Part shown: piece after piece, positions 15,401 to 22,221 of the stretch
Layout: each line of letters begins with the position of its first letter
How positions within the stretch are numbered: the first letter of the stretch is position 1
Source: JAVWPP01 sp036635835
GTDB lineage: Bacteria; Bacillota; Clostridia; TANB77; CAG-465
Assembly (NCBI GenBank): GCA_036635835.1
Contig: JAVWPP010000010.1
Location: forward strand, 1-31,783
Length of the DNA stretch: 31,783 nt
Direction of reading: 5' to 3'
The notes under the pieces: model-generated
Databases searched by the model: none
What the model saw: only the letters and a program-made list of their open reading frames with translations
Told to the model about the DNA's origin: nothing
Translations under genes and position numbers: made by a program

Positions 15401-15565
15401 GTAAGGGAATATAGAAAAGAAAACGGAATTGTAGCACCATATATATATTTAGGAGAAGCGGAATATGTAAATCATGAAGGAAGCAAGCCAGTAAGTTTCG
15501 ACTGGAGACTATTAAATAACATACCAGCTAAATATATATCTGGTATGAATAAAAATATATTATAG
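12410..15565 (+). CDS. PLD-like nuclease / superfamily 2 helicase / DUF3427 protein
   Basis: 1051 residues with four parts. Residues 1 to about 130 are helical and unassigned. About 140-290 is a phospholipase D-like domain with one HxK half-site (LHAKTYIF, His about 228) and GSSNMS. About 330-680 is a superfamily 2 helicase core: Walker A ATGVGKTA (about 353), DEAH-type DEFHH (about 447), motif III-like GLTATPERMDG, and motif VI region QQLGRGLRKCKD (about 655). The C-terminus is DUF3427, recognisable from YSRAQILAGI, TLNKTEKEF, FHWQTQN, VSLFVREYR and the final PVSFDWRL. The domain order is well known in bacteria; such proteins often lie in variable genome regions and are suspected to work on foreign or damaged DNA, but a defined reaction is not established. 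GGGG precedes the ATG. The gene shares a transcript with the Nudix gene 11 bp downstream. Confidence 0.92.
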   Translation: MVEGIYEEIINNKIFKELEELDNDKMLIGKDKLDSEEAKIFLSQYICKITKNALQYLREDSENDEIDESKAYILKQIELCNEIIDLLKEKLKKDEFEELKIAKDAEVLSCVFSKINNKKEIKDIVRPATSISQTTLFTGSKSEPSMLDELKKEIASCDEIKMLVSFIKWSGLIRILDKLKDFTNSGNKLTIITTSYMGATDYKAIIELSKLQNTTIKISYDTQNTRLHAKTYIFKRNTGFTTAYVGSSNMSGVALTSGLEWNVKISEKESMEVLKKIDVTFESYLNSSDFSTYTDSEENREKLYNALNKSKITQNNTTFDFDITPYEYQKEILENLQAERDVFNRYKNLVVAATGVGKTAIAGFDYKRFREENKNARLLFIAHREEILKKSRETFGNILKDLNFGELMVGDSKPSTIDNLFISIQSLNSSNFIENTNSDFYDYIVIDEFHHAAAESYQKVLEFYKPKILLGLTATPERMDGKDILKYFDDVIASEMRLPEAIDNQLLVPFQYFGVTDSTDLSQLKWTRGGYDISELEDIYVDNAENANKRAKEIILATMKYTGDIESIKGLGFCVGVKHAKYMCDKFNEAEIKSIYITGNSDSEFRKTAMSRLKKGEIKFIFTVDLYNEGVDIPEINTVLFLRPTQSLTIFLQQLGRGLRKCKDKDCLTVLDFIGQSNSNYNFEEKFVALAGKANIDIKERVEKNFPLLPRGCYIELEKLAKEYVLKTFKSLKTNTSTLREKIKNFVKDTGKELTLKNFLAYYKINIVDFYKSERTFTNLCISAGILDEKIDEKDEFTIKRMFALLTTNSPKLMKFAKKYIKNIDAELSKEELILEQMLYYTFYSKTPIKSGYNSTKEAMKAIIKNKSLKKEILEMLEIQYENINCVPIKNTYDFICPLEVHCTYSRAQILAGIQYYTETLAPTLQSGVLHCKDKHLDAFFITLNKTEKEFSIATMYEDYAKSENIFHWQTQNTVSSESKTAERYINKNNEGKVSLFVREYRKENGIVAPYIYLGEAEYVNHEGSKPVSFDWRLLNNIPAKYISGMNKNIL

Positions 15566-15576
15566 GAGGAAATAAT

Positions 15577-15957
15577 ATGGTAAACGTAGTTGCAGCAGTA
15601 ATTAAAGAAAATGATAAAATATTAATAGCAAAAAGAAATCTAAAAAAATCACAAGGAGGCTTATGGGAATTCCCAGGTGGTAAAATAGAAGTAGGAGAAA
15701 CTTCAGAAGAAGCTTTAATACGTGAAATAAAAGAAGAGTTAGATGTTAATATTACAGTAGATAAATACTTAACAGAAGAAAAGTTTATATATCCAGAAAA
15801 AGAAATTAATCTTATAGCATTTAAAGCTAAAATACTTTCTGGTGAGCTTACGTTAAACGAGCATGAACAAATAGAGTGGATAGATAAAAAATCATTAGAT
15901 AACTACAAATTTGCTCCGGCAGATAAATTTATAGTAGAATATTTAAAACAAAATTAA
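15577..15957 (+). CDS. MutT-type Nudix hydrolase
   Basis: 126 residues with a complete Nudix box starting GGKIEVGETSEEAL and running on to REIKEELDV (metal-binding REIKEE), preceded by the substrate-loop segment GLWEFPGGK typical of MutT-like (deoxy)nucleoside triphosphate pyrophosphohydrolases such as 8-oxo-dGTPases. Length fits the family. Start ATG follows TAGGAGGAAATA; the AGGAGG overlaps the stop of the helicase gene, so translation is probably coupled. The pairing suggests the Nudix enzyme serves the helicase/nuclease system rather than general housekeeping, possibly by acting on a nucleotide signal or altered dNTP. The exact substrate cannot be read from the sequence. Confidence 0.92.
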   Translation: MVNVVAAVIKENDKILIAKRNLKKSQGGLWEFPGGKIEVGETSEEALIREIKEELDVNITVDKYLTEEKFIYPEKEINLIAFKAKILSGELTLNEHEQIEWIDKKSLDNYKFAPADKFIVEYLKQN

Positions 15958-15963
15958 TAAAAT

Positions 15964-15993
15964 AAAAGCAGCGTATTAAATACAGCTGCTTTT
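15964..15993 (+). terminator. Terminator after the Nudix gene
   Basis: AAAAGCAGC (15964-15972) / GCTGCTTTT with an inner GTATT/AATAC pairing; the final T-run is short (four Ts). The 180 bp that follow, to 16176, hold no gene; a CTATCTACGG word at 16014 loosely recalls the dispersed element but the rest does not match. Confidence 0.75.
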
Positions 15994-16176
15994 ACTTACG
16001 CGTAACATACCTATCTATCTACGGTATAGCAAATTAGCAAGATATCCTACATACTAAGTTTAAAAAAACAAACAAAATCCCCTATATAACTCTCTTTTAC
16101 ATCTAAAATTAAGAAAAACAAAAAAACTTCTTTATTTTTTTCTAAATTAAATATATAATGAATATGGGTGTTGAAT

Positions 16177-17484
16177 GTGAAAAAAAGTTTGAGAATAATT
16201 TTAGAAGAAAGAATAAATAAATCTAAGTCTATAGTTAATACTGTATCTTCAGTGTTTGTGTTTGTAATTTGCCTTCTTGGTATAATTACATTCTTTTCAG
16301 CTGTAAAAGCAGTAATAAAAGAAGCACAAATTTGCTTAGATGAAAAATTTAATATGGTTACATATACAATTGGAGCAGATTTAAAAACAGATACTGAGCT
16401 TAGCCGCATAGACTATCATCTTAAAAACTTCTCCATAGGTAAATACGGATTCAACGCTATCTTATACGTTAAAGATGGAAAAATATCCGGCATAAGAATG
16501 ACAGATAAAACTAAAAACAGCGAAGAAATAATAAAAATATTTAATGAGCCTAAAAGATATAAAATACTAGAAGAAAGCCTAATGCCTTTCCTATTTACTA
16601 AGTCTGGCTTTAAAGAAGTAGCGCCATACTTCATGCATGATGGGCAGTTATACAATTACAGAATATCTAAAACAGACATAGAAAACGTATACGTAATGTC
16701 TGCAGCTGGCCAAGATGAATACATTATAAAGATGATAAGAATAATAACATCTGCCATGATCCTAACACTAATAGCAGTTCCTCTGCTTATATACATGGTT
16801 AAAAAGTGGCTGACTATAATAAAAGAGCAGCTAGACGAGCTTAATGTAAAAATAGAGTCATTAGAAACTGGGCACGTGGAAACTAAAAAGTTAAGCCTAT
16901 TAATTCATTCTAAAAACGAAATCGGTAAAATAGCAGAGTCTATATCTCATCTAACTAAAAAGCTAGATGAAAAAGCAAATATAGATCAGCTAACTACTGT
17001 AAAGAATAAAAGATACCTTAATGGATATTTAGACACTATAAAGACTAACAAAAAGATTCAAACTGTTGGAGCTATTATGCTAGACATAGACTACTTCAAG
17101 CAGTACAACGATACATATGGCCATTTGCAAGGAGATACCGCGCTTAAAGCTGTTGCAAAGCAAATAGAGAAGGTAGCAGGCAAGAAGAACTTAGTAGCAA
17201 GGTTTGGTGGAGAAGAGTTTATAGTTATTGTAAAGAATGAAACTATAAATGGTTTTGAAGAGGTTTGCAAGAATATAGTAGAGTCTATTAGAGAGCTTAA
17301 CATAGAGCATAAGAACTCTTTAGTTTCAGATATATTAACAATTAGCGCTGGTGGTTTTATGACCACTATAGATAAATACGATGGTGTTAAGCTTATAGAA
17401 AAGGCAGATAATGCTGTATATAAAGCAAAGCAAACCGGTAGAAATAAGTTCTATGTTATTAAATCTAAAGCTAAAAAGAGTTAA
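16177..17484 (+). CDS. Membrane-bound diguanylate cyclase (GGDEF)
   Basis: About 435 residues. A first membrane helix near residues 22-44, an extracytoplasmic sensor region of about 130 residues (ILYVKDGKISGIRM, HDGQLYNYRIS) that may be a single CACHE-like domain, a second helix (about 185-207), a HAMP-like linker with coiled-coil character, and a C-terminal GGDEF domain. The cyclase domain has the metal-binding MLDIDYFKQYND and the active-site GGEEF (344-348), so it should make cyclic di-GMP. The RxxD product-inhibition site expected five residues before GGEEF is replaced by GKKN. Three alternative starts exist (GTG 16168, TTG 16171, GTG 16177); I chose GTG 16177 because GGGTG sits six bases upstream. 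No phosphodiesterase or effector is encoded nearby. A copy of the dispersed element follows. Confidence 0.9.
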   Translation: MKKSLRIILEERINKSKSIVNTVSSVFVFVICLLGIITFFSAVKAVIKEAQICLDEKFNMVTYTIGADLKTDTELSRIDYHLKNFSIGKYGFNAILYVKDGKISGIRMTDKTKNSEEIIKIFNEPKRYKILEESLMPFLFTKSGFKEVAPYFMHDGQLYNYRISKTDIENVYVMSAAGQDEYIIKMIRIITSAMILTLIAVPLLIYMVKKWLTIIKEQLDELNVKIESLETGHVETKKLSLLIHSKNEIGKIAESISHLTKKLDEKANIDQLTTVKNKRYLNGYLDTIKTNKKIQTVGAIMLDIDYFKQYNDTYGHLQGDTALKAVAKQIEKVAGKKNLVARFGGEEFIVIVKNETINGFEEVCKNIVESIRELNIEHKNSLVSDILTISAGGFMTTIDKYDGVKLIEKADNAVYKAKQTGRNKFYVIKSKAKKS

Positions 17485-17573
17485 GATATGTATAAATAGT
17501 ATATATAAATAGTATATATACATACTATATAATATATATATAAAAGTATATAAAACATATAAAATATATCTAT

Positions 17574-17624
17574 CTAGATACGGAAATATTAATAATGAGA
17601 ATAAAGTTTCTCATATGTTTTAAA
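17574..17624 (+). repeat. Dispersed intergenic element, copy 2
   Basis: Head CTAGATACGGAAA, spacer TATTAAT, AATGA, then a 7-bp hairpin ATGAGAA / TTCTCAT (loop TAAAGT) and the end ATATGTTTTAAAA. It is nearly identical in the core to the copy at 31723. It lies 90 bp downstream of the diguanylate cyclase stop; the bases between are an AT alternating stretch with no gene. Confidence 0.9.
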
Positions 17625-17695
17625 ATAAAAAATAAATAAAAGAAAATAAATAAAAATAAAAATAAAAATAAAAATAAAAATAAAAAAGCAAAAAA
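17625..17695 (+). repeat. A-rich tail with TAAAAA tandem units
   Basis: Follows the element directly. Six or so consecutive TAAAAA units at about 17651-17686, flanked by A-rich sequence, leading straight into the bidirectional terminator at 17696. Confidence 0.8.
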
Positions 17696-17723
17696 ATGAA
17701 CATATCAATTTAGATATGTTCAT
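17696..17723. terminator. Bidirectional terminator between convergent genes
   Basis: Perfect 11-bp stem ATGAACATATC / GATATGTTCAT with a 6-nt loop, TTTTT on the + side and an A-run (T-run on the minus strand) on the other. The TAA stop of the minus-strand gene lies at 17710-17712, within the loop, the same arrangement as at 7733. Confidence 0.92.
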
Positions 17724-18600
17724 TTTTCATTACATTTTGCAAAACTTTATCGAAAAAAGCATACTCAGAAATATCATCACTAGGCACATCATAAATATAA
17801 TTTTTAAAAATATGAGGTGCAATAGCAACATCTTCTAAAGAGCATAAAGTCCAACCAAGCACAGGCTTTTTAGTAATAGTTGAAGTAATTCCAACAATAG
17901 AGTTTTGTAGCTGATCCACTTTCTCAGAAATAAGCTTTTGGGCTTTAAAATTCCACTTAGCATTAGGACTAATCTCCATAGCTATAAAATCAGAATTAGC
18001 AATAAAACAAATAATAGACTGAATTTTCTCATACAAATTGCCTATAGAAGGCTTAGTTAAAAAATCAAAAGTGTCTATTAAAGTCTTACCTCTACAAATT
18101 AGCTGACCGGTTAAAGCATGCTTAAGCTCTTGTCCCATTCTAAAAACAAAGAATGGATTAAAAGACTCAATAGCAAACTCACCAGTATAATCTTTAAGAA
18201 TTTTAATTATATTTCGTCTATATTCGTTTAAAAATATAAAAGTAGTTTCCTTAAAATCTAGCATCATTGGAACGTGCTTTGCGTTTAACTGAACTATTTC
18301 CTCTAAAGTAGGAATATACTCAGAATCTTTTGTAAGCTCTCTAATCTCATTTAAAGTGAGCTTATTAAGCAAATATTCTTTACCGCTAATAGTTAATACA
18401 AAGTCATGAAAAACAACTGGAATATTATCTTTTGTTTTTAGAATATCAAATTCGAAAGGAATATTTAATTCTATTGCAAGTTTCAAAGCCTCTAGTGAAT
18501 TTCCTTGTATAACTTTACCGTTTAATTTGCCATGTACACCTTTATGTGCTATTGGCCGCTGAAGGAGTACGCAATCGCTTTTAATACGTTTTATAAACAT
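17710..18600 (-). CDS. Glycerophosphodiester phosphodiesterase family protein
   Basis: 296 residues with the GDPD TIM-barrel signatures: AHKG with catalytic His19, GNSLEAL in place of the usual PENT segment, PFEFDI giving metal ligands Glu50 and Asp52, and VVFHD with the second catalytic His65. The later strand MLDFKET and C-terminal GWTLCSLED also fit. Such enzymes split glycerophosphodiesters into glycerol 3-phosphate and an alcohol during phospholipid turnover. There is no clear signal peptide, so a cytoplasmic location is likely. The ATG is preceded by GGAGTTGATG on the minus strand. It is a single-gene unit, divergent from rny and convergent with the cyclase. Confidence 0.88.
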   Translation of the reverse strand: MFIKRIKSDCVLLQRPIAHKGVHGKLNGKVIQGNSLEALKLAIELNIPFEFDILKTKDNIPVVFHDFVLTISGKEYLLNKLTLNEIRELTKDSEYIPTLEEIVQLNAKHVPMMLDFKETTFIFLNEYRRNIIKILKDYTGEFAIESFNPFFVFRMGQELKHALTGQLICRGKTLIDTFDFLTKPSIGNLYEKIQSIICFIANSDFIAMEISPNAKWNFKAQKLISEKVDQLQNSIVGITSTITKKPVLGWTLCSLEDVAIAPHIFKNYIYDVPSDDISEYAFFDKVLQNVMKNEHI

Positions 18601-18638
18601 AAGACATCAACTCCATATATAATTATAACCTAGTTACA

Positions 18639-18667
18639 ATTATAAATCATAAAATATATTTTGTCAA
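18639..18667 (-). promoter_or_regulatory. Promoter of the phosphodiesterase gene
   Basis: On the minus strand, perfect TTGACA (complement of 18662-18667), 17-bp spacer and perfect TATAAT (complement of 18639-18644). Confidence 0.88.
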
Positions 18668-18756
18668 ATATTTTTTAAACTTTTTTTAAGAAAATGCAAA
18701 TTTTCAGCTATTCTTTGCTTTTTTCACGTAATAGGGCTTAAATTTTTAAAATTTAC

Positions 18757-18786
18757 TTGACATGTGTATACATATAATAATATAAT
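18757..18786 (+). promoter_or_regulatory. Promoter of rny
   Basis: TTGACA (18757-18762), 18-bp spacer, TATAAT (18781-18786). The start codon of rny is about 170 bp downstream, leaving an unusually long leader. Confidence 0.85.
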
Positions 18787-18823
18787 GAAAGTGGATATTT
18801 GTTGAAAAACTAATATTTAACTA

Positions 18824-18896
18824 GGATAGGAACTATCCGAAGGCAGGCCTGCACGTAGTCGCAGGAATCTTACATGGTAAGAAGTTCAGACAACTT
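18824..18896 (+). ncRNA. Structured 5' leader of rny, four tandem hairpins
   Basis: Four consecutive small hairpins: GGATAG/CTATCC with loop GAA; CCTGC/GCAGG with an 8-nt loop; TCTTAC/GTAAGA with loop ATG; AAGTT/AACTT with loop CAGAC. The region is clearly richer in G+C than its surroundings. It does not match any riboswitch I can recognise by eye. Candidate roles are control of RNase Y by its own product or ligand sensing. The in-frame ATG at 18874 lies in the third loop. Confidence 0.5.
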
Positions 18897-18957
18897 TGGT
18901 GTAAATGTCATAAATATATTGATATTGAACATTGATAATAGAATATGGGGGTACAAA

Positions 18958-20508
18958 ATGGAACTAGTTATAATAGCAGTAGCTGTTGTACTTTGTGTTG
19001 CCGTTGGTATATGTGCCTTTTACTTTGGAATTAATTACAGAAAGAAGATAGCAGAATCTAAGCTAGGTAGTGCAGAAGATGAAGCTAAGAAAATAACAGA
19101 AGATGCCCAAAGAGAAGGGGAAAGACTTAAAAAAGAAGCAATTCTTCAAGCAAAAGATGATATGCTGAAACAAAAAGAAGAACTTGAAAACGAGAACAAA
19201 TCAAGAAAAAAAGAACTTCAAGAAGTTGAGTACAGAATTAATCAACGCCAAGATTTAGTAGACAAAAGAGCTGCGTTAATTGAAGAAAAAGAAAACAACA
19301 TCATAAGAAAAAGTGAGGTTGTAACAGCAAGAGAACAAGAACTTACAAAAGCGGAAGCTAAACAAACAGAAGAACTTAGTAGAATTTCTAGGTTATCAGA
19401 AGCAGAAGCAAAGCAACAACTTATGAATAAATTATCTAAAGAAATGGATGTAGAAATGTCTGATTATATTAAAAATACAGTCAGCAAAGCTAAATTCGAA
19501 GCAGATAAGAAAGCTAAAGAATATATTGTTCAAGCTATTCAAAGATGTGCTGCAGATCACACTTCAGAAGCAACAGTAACATCTGTTAGCCTTCCAAGCG
19601 ATGATATGAAGGGTAGAATTATAGGTAGAGAAGGTAGAAATATCAAGACTATTGAAACACTGACTGGTATAGATTTAATAATCGATGATACTCCAGATGT
19701 TATAGTACTATCTAGCTTCGATCCAATAAGAAGAGAAGTAGCAAGACTTGCTATAGAAAGACTTATTTACGATGGAAGAATTCATCCTGCTAAAATCGAA
19801 GAAATGATTGATAAAGCTAAAGTAGAAGTAGCTAATACAATCAAAGAAGAAGGCGAAAGAGCAGCCTATGAAGCTGGTATCACTAATTTAAATCATGATA
19901 TCATTGAGCTTTTAGGTAAACTTAAATACAGAACAAGTTATGGTCAAAACGTTCTAAACCACAGTTTAGAAGTATCACATGTAGCAGGACTACTTGCAGT
20001 TGAACTAGGTTTAGACCCAGTTATGGCTAAGAGAGCTGGCCTTTTACATGATATAGGTAAATCTGTAGATCATGAAGTCGAAGGAACACATGTAGAAATA
20101 GGTGTGGATATTCTTAAGAAATATAAAGAATCTCCTGAGATTATAAATGCTGTAGAAGCCCATCATGGAGACGTAGAACCTCAAACTTTAATCGCTGTTT
20201 TAGTACAAGCCGCAGATGCAATTTCAGCATCTAGACCTGGTGCTAGAAGAGAAACTGTTGAAACATATATTAAGAGACTAGAAAAAATAGAAGCAATATG
20301 TAATTCATACGAAGGCGTAGAAAAATCATATGCAATACAAGCTGGTAGAGAAGTTAGAATAATTGTTAAACCAGATGTTGTAAATGATCAAACAATGCCA
20401 ATTGTAGCAAGAAATATAGCTAATCAAATTGAACAAGATGTTAATTATCCTGGTCAAATTAAGGTTAATGTAATTCGAGAAACAAGAGTTATTGAGCTTG
20501 CAAAGTAA
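18958..20508 (+). CDS. rny: Ribonuclease Y
   Basis: 516 residues, the usual RNase Y length. It is the membrane-anchored endoribonuclease that starts mRNA decay in many Bacillota. Order of parts: one N-terminal membrane helix (about 3-24), a long charged coiled coil (about 30-190), a KH RNA-binding domain with IGREGRNIKTIE (about 220), and an HD domain with catalytic LLHDIGKSVDHE (His-Asp about 364-365). An in-frame ATG lies 84 bp upstream, but it would put 28 extra residues ahead of the membrane anchor and falls in the leader hairpins; ATG 18958, preceded by GGGGG, gives the standard N-terminus. In B. subtilis rny is next to ymdB and spoVS; here two small genes lie between rny and ymdB. Confidence 0.97.
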   Translation: MELVIIAVAVVLCVAVGICAFYFGINYRKKIAESKLGSAEDEAKKITEDAQREGERLKKEAILQAKDDMLKQKEELENENKSRKKELQEVEYRINQRQDLVDKRAALIEEKENNIIRKSEVVTAREQELTKAEAKQTEELSRISRLSEAEAKQQLMNKLSKEMDVEMSDYIKNTVSKAKFEADKKAKEYIVQAIQRCAADHTSEATVTSVSLPSDDMKGRIIGREGRNIKTIETLTGIDLIIDDTPDVIVLSSFDPIRREVARLAIERLIYDGRIHPAKIEEMIDKAKVEVANTIKEEGERAAYEAGITNLNHDIIELLGKLKYRTSYGQNVLNHSLEVSHVAGLLAVELGLDPVMAKRAGLLHDIGKSVDHEVEGTHVEIGVDILKKYKESPEIINAVEAHHGDVEPQTLIAVLVQAADAISASRPGARRETVETYIKRLEKIEAICNSYEGVEKSYAIQAGREVRIIVKPDVVNDQTMPIVARNIANQIEQDVNYPGQIKVNVIRETRVIELAK

Positions 20509-20585
20509 AACAATAAAAAATAAAGTAAAAAAATAAAACAAAAAATAAAAAAAATAAAAAAAATAAAACAAAAAAATAATAAAAA

Positions 20586-20618
20586 AGAGATAAATTTAAA
20601 TATTTATCTCTTTTTTTT
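20586..20618 (+). terminator. Terminator after rny
   Basis: Perfect 10-bp stem AGAGATAAAT / ATTTATCTCT with loop TTAAAT and eight Ts. It is preceded by about 75 bp of A-rich sequence with repeated AAAAAAT words, like the tails behind the dispersed element. Confidence 0.93.
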
Positions 20619-20626
20619 ATGCAACT

Positions 20627-20680
20627 AACTAGATATAAAAAAACTAAATAATGCTAAAAAACCTCCTCATATGTTTTAAA
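20627..20680 (+). repeat. Dispersed intergenic element, degenerate copy
   Basis: Keeps CTAGATA at the head, AATAATG in the middle and an exact CTCATATGTTTTAAAA end, but the CGG of the head is lost, the spacer is longer and the left hairpin arm is changed (ATGCTAA), so the ATGAGAA/TTCTCAT stem cannot form. It lies after the rny terminator and before the promoter at 20685. Confidence 0.65.
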
Positions 20681-20684
20681 AATA

Positions 20685-20713
20685 TAGACAAAAAATCTAA
20701 CATATAGTATAAT
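20685..20713 (+). promoter_or_regulatory. Promoter of the zinc-ribbon gene
   Basis: TAGACA (20685-20690), 17-bp spacer, TATAAT (20708-20713). Confidence 0.7.
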
Positions 20714-20742
20714 ACAAAAAGAAACGAAAGGAAGGTGCTCGC

Positions 20743-20943
20743 ATGAGATGCCCAAACTGTAACGGAGATAACTGTTTTCCAATGACAGAAACAAAAACAA
20801 AAGGCTTTGATGCTTCAGATGCATGCTGCGGATATATAATATTTGGAGGCCCACTTGGCCTACTTTGCGGCCTTTGCTCTACCGGAGACACTACAACTAA
20901 GCAGTACTGGAAGTGTGGAAACTGTGGGAAAAACTTTAGATAA
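20743..20943 (+). CDS. Small zinc-ribbon protein
   Basis: 66 residues with two CxxC pairs at opposite ends, CPNC (3-6) and CGNCGKNF near the C-terminus, which together form a zinc ribbon. The middle is hydrophobic and Gly/Cys-rich (CCGYIIFGGPLGLLCGLC) and might associate with the membrane. Start ATG follows GGAAGG. It is probably co-transcribed with the DUF2085 gene, which begins about 26 bp later. Function unknown; nucleic-acid or protein binding is the general role of such ribbons. Confidence 0.8.
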   Translation: MRCPNCNGDNCFPMTETKTKGFDASDACCGYIIFGGPLGLLCGLCSTGDTTTKQYWKCGNCGKNFR

Positions 20944-20968
20944 AAAGGATAAAATATGGCTTAAATTA

Positions 20969-21298
20969 ATGAAGTTTGGAGCAAGATTAGGATGCCACCA
21001 AAGGCAAGATAGAAGCTTTTCATGGAAAGGATACCAGTTTCCGGTATGCGCAAGATGCACAGGCGTAATCCTAGGATACGTATTTACCCCGCTTATATAC
21101 CTAGCGCCAAAAGGCATAAGAATATACATAGCTCTTGCTCTTTGCGCAGTTATGTTTATAGACTGGCTAGTGCAGCACCTAAAAATACATAGCTCAAACA
21201 ACGTAAGAAGGCTAATAACTGGAACAATGGCAGGCGCAGGCCTCCTATACATATACATAGAATTTTTTAAATATATATTACGCTTCATATTAAAGTAA
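20969..21298 (+). CDS. DUF2085 family membrane protein
   Basis: About 109 residues. It carries the family hallmarks LGCHQRQDRSFSWKGYQFPV and CARCTG near the N-terminus, then two to three hydrophobic helices. The paired Cys and His residues suggest metal or redox binding, but the biochemical role of the family is unknown. The start is uncertain: ATG 20969 has no good ribosome binding site, GTG 20924 would overlap the zinc-ribbon gene, and AAAGGAT at 20944 points to a start near 20954, where only an ATA codon precedes Trp-Leu-Lys-Leu-Met. The stop codon is inside the following terminator hairpin. Confidence 0.8.
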   Translation: MKFGARLGCHQRQDRSFSWKGYQFPVCARCTGVILGYVFTPLIYLAPKGIRIYIALALCAVMFIDWLVQHLKIHSSNNVRRLITGTMAGAGLLYIYIEFFKYILRFILK

Positions 21299-21320
21299 AG
21301 GAAAAACCTTTGCTTTTTTT
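21293..21320 (+). terminator. Terminator overlapping the end of the DUF2085 gene
   Basis: Stem AAGTAAAGG (21293-21301) / CCTTTGCTT (21307-21315) with one T.G pair, 5-nt A loop and a T-run. The TAA stop (21296-21298) lies in the left arm. Confidence 0.85.
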
Positions 21321-21322
21321 AT

Positions 21323-21342
21323 GCGTAATATGCATAATACGC
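21323..21342. promoter_or_regulatory. Near-perfect 20-bp palindrome before the ymdB promoter
   Basis: Arms GCGTAATATG / CATAATACGC match at nine of ten positions with no loop. It sits between the preceding terminator and the ymdB -35 box (20 bp away), a position suited to a dimeric regulator. Confidence 0.4.
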
Positions 21343-21361
21343 TCGAATTATATAATGTTTA

Positions 21362-21390
21362 TTGACTTTAAGGACATAATAATGTATTAT
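21362..21390 (+). promoter_or_regulatory. Promoter of ymdB
   Basis: TTGACT (21362-21367), 17-bp spacer, TATTAT (21385-21390). Confidence 0.75.
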
Positions 21391-21417
21391 GTATCTATTA
21401 GAAAGTAAGGGATAAAA

Positions 21418-22212
21418 ATGAGATTTTTAATTGTAGGAGACGTTGTGGGACATGTTGGTGTTGATATGATAACAGATAATGTACCAAGAATAATAAAAGA
21501 AGAAAAGATAGACTTTTGTATAATAAATGGAGAAAACTCAGCAGAAGGTAAAGGAATACAAGTTCCAGAAATGAAAGCTATATACGCTTCTGGCGCAGAT
21601 GTTATCACCATGGGCAATCACATATACTATAGAAAAGAATTTTATCCGTACTATAAATCAGAAGAAACGTTGCTTATACCAGCTAACATTACAAACTTAG
21701 AAGGTCACGGATCTTGCATTGTAGAGAAAAACGGCATAAAAGTTGGATGCATTAATCTAATTGGAATAGTAGGAATGGGAGATATAACTGTTAACTATAG
21801 TTTAGATCCTTTTGAAACAGCTAAAAAAGAAGCTAAAAAGCTTAAAAATGCTGGATGCAAATATATATTTTTAGATTTCCATGCAGAAGCAACAGCAGAA
21901 AAAAGAGCTCTTGCATACTATTTGCAAGAAGATATAACATGCCTTTTTGGAACACATACGCATGTACAAACAGCAGATGAAGAGATTCTAGACACAGGCC
22001 TTGCCTTTATTTCAGATGTTGGAATGACAGGCCCTGCAGATAGCGTTATAGGCTTAAAAAAAGAAATTGCAGTAAGAAGATTTGTAACAGGAGAAAAAGT
22101 AAGATACCAATGTAGCCATTCTAAACCCCAGTTTAATGGTATAATTGTCGAAACAAACGACGAAAACATGAAATGTGTTGAAATAAAGAGACTGAATTTT
22201 AAGAAAAAGTAA
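21418..22212 (+). CDS. ymdB: YmdB-family metallophosphoesterase
   Basis: 264 residues, the standard length. Metal-binding residues of the calcineurin-like fold are visible: GDVVG (Asp8), NGENS (Glu about 41), GNH (about 66-68), DFHAEAT and GTHTHVQTADE. In B. subtilis YmdB hydrolyses 2',3'-cyclic nucleotides, including cAMP, and is needed for switching between motility and biofilm states. The ATG follows AAGGGAT. In Bacillus the gene lies directly between rny and spoVS; here it keeps spoVS as its downstream neighbour but has its own promoter and a palindrome that may be an operator. Confidence 0.95.
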   Translation: MRFLIVGDVVGHVGVDMITDNVPRIIKEEKIDFCIINGENSAEGKGIQVPEMKAIYASGADVITMGNHIYYRKEFYPYYKSEETLLIPANITNLEGHGSCIVEKNGIKVGCINLIGIVGMGDITVNYSLDPFETAKKEAKKLKNAGCKYIFLDFHAEATAEKRALAYYLQEDITCLFGTHTHVQTADEEILDTGLAFISDVGMTGPADSVIGLKKEIAVRRFVTGEKVRYQCSHSKPQFNGIIVETNDENMKCVEIKRLNFKKK

Positions 22213-22221
22213 ATTCATATG

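Noticed and set aside
16014..16066. Further copy of the dispersed element (CTATCTACGG ... GTTTAAAA)
   Set aside because: Only the CTACGG word and a short end agree; the hairpin and spacer do not match, so chance similarity is likely.
18874..18957. Upstream start for RNase Y at ATG 18874
   Set aside because: It would add 28 residues before the membrane anchor found at the N-terminus of the family, has no ribosome binding site, and lies in a leader hairpin.
20843..20968. Extended start of the DUF2085 gene inside the zinc-ribbon gene
   Set aside because: The extension reads out of frame through a well-supported zinc-ribbon protein and does not resemble the family.
21918..22169. Minus-strand frame opposite ymdB, and similar frames opposite the calcium ATPase and helicase
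   Set aside because: Antisense shadows of certain genes without ribosome binding sites or recognisable motifs.
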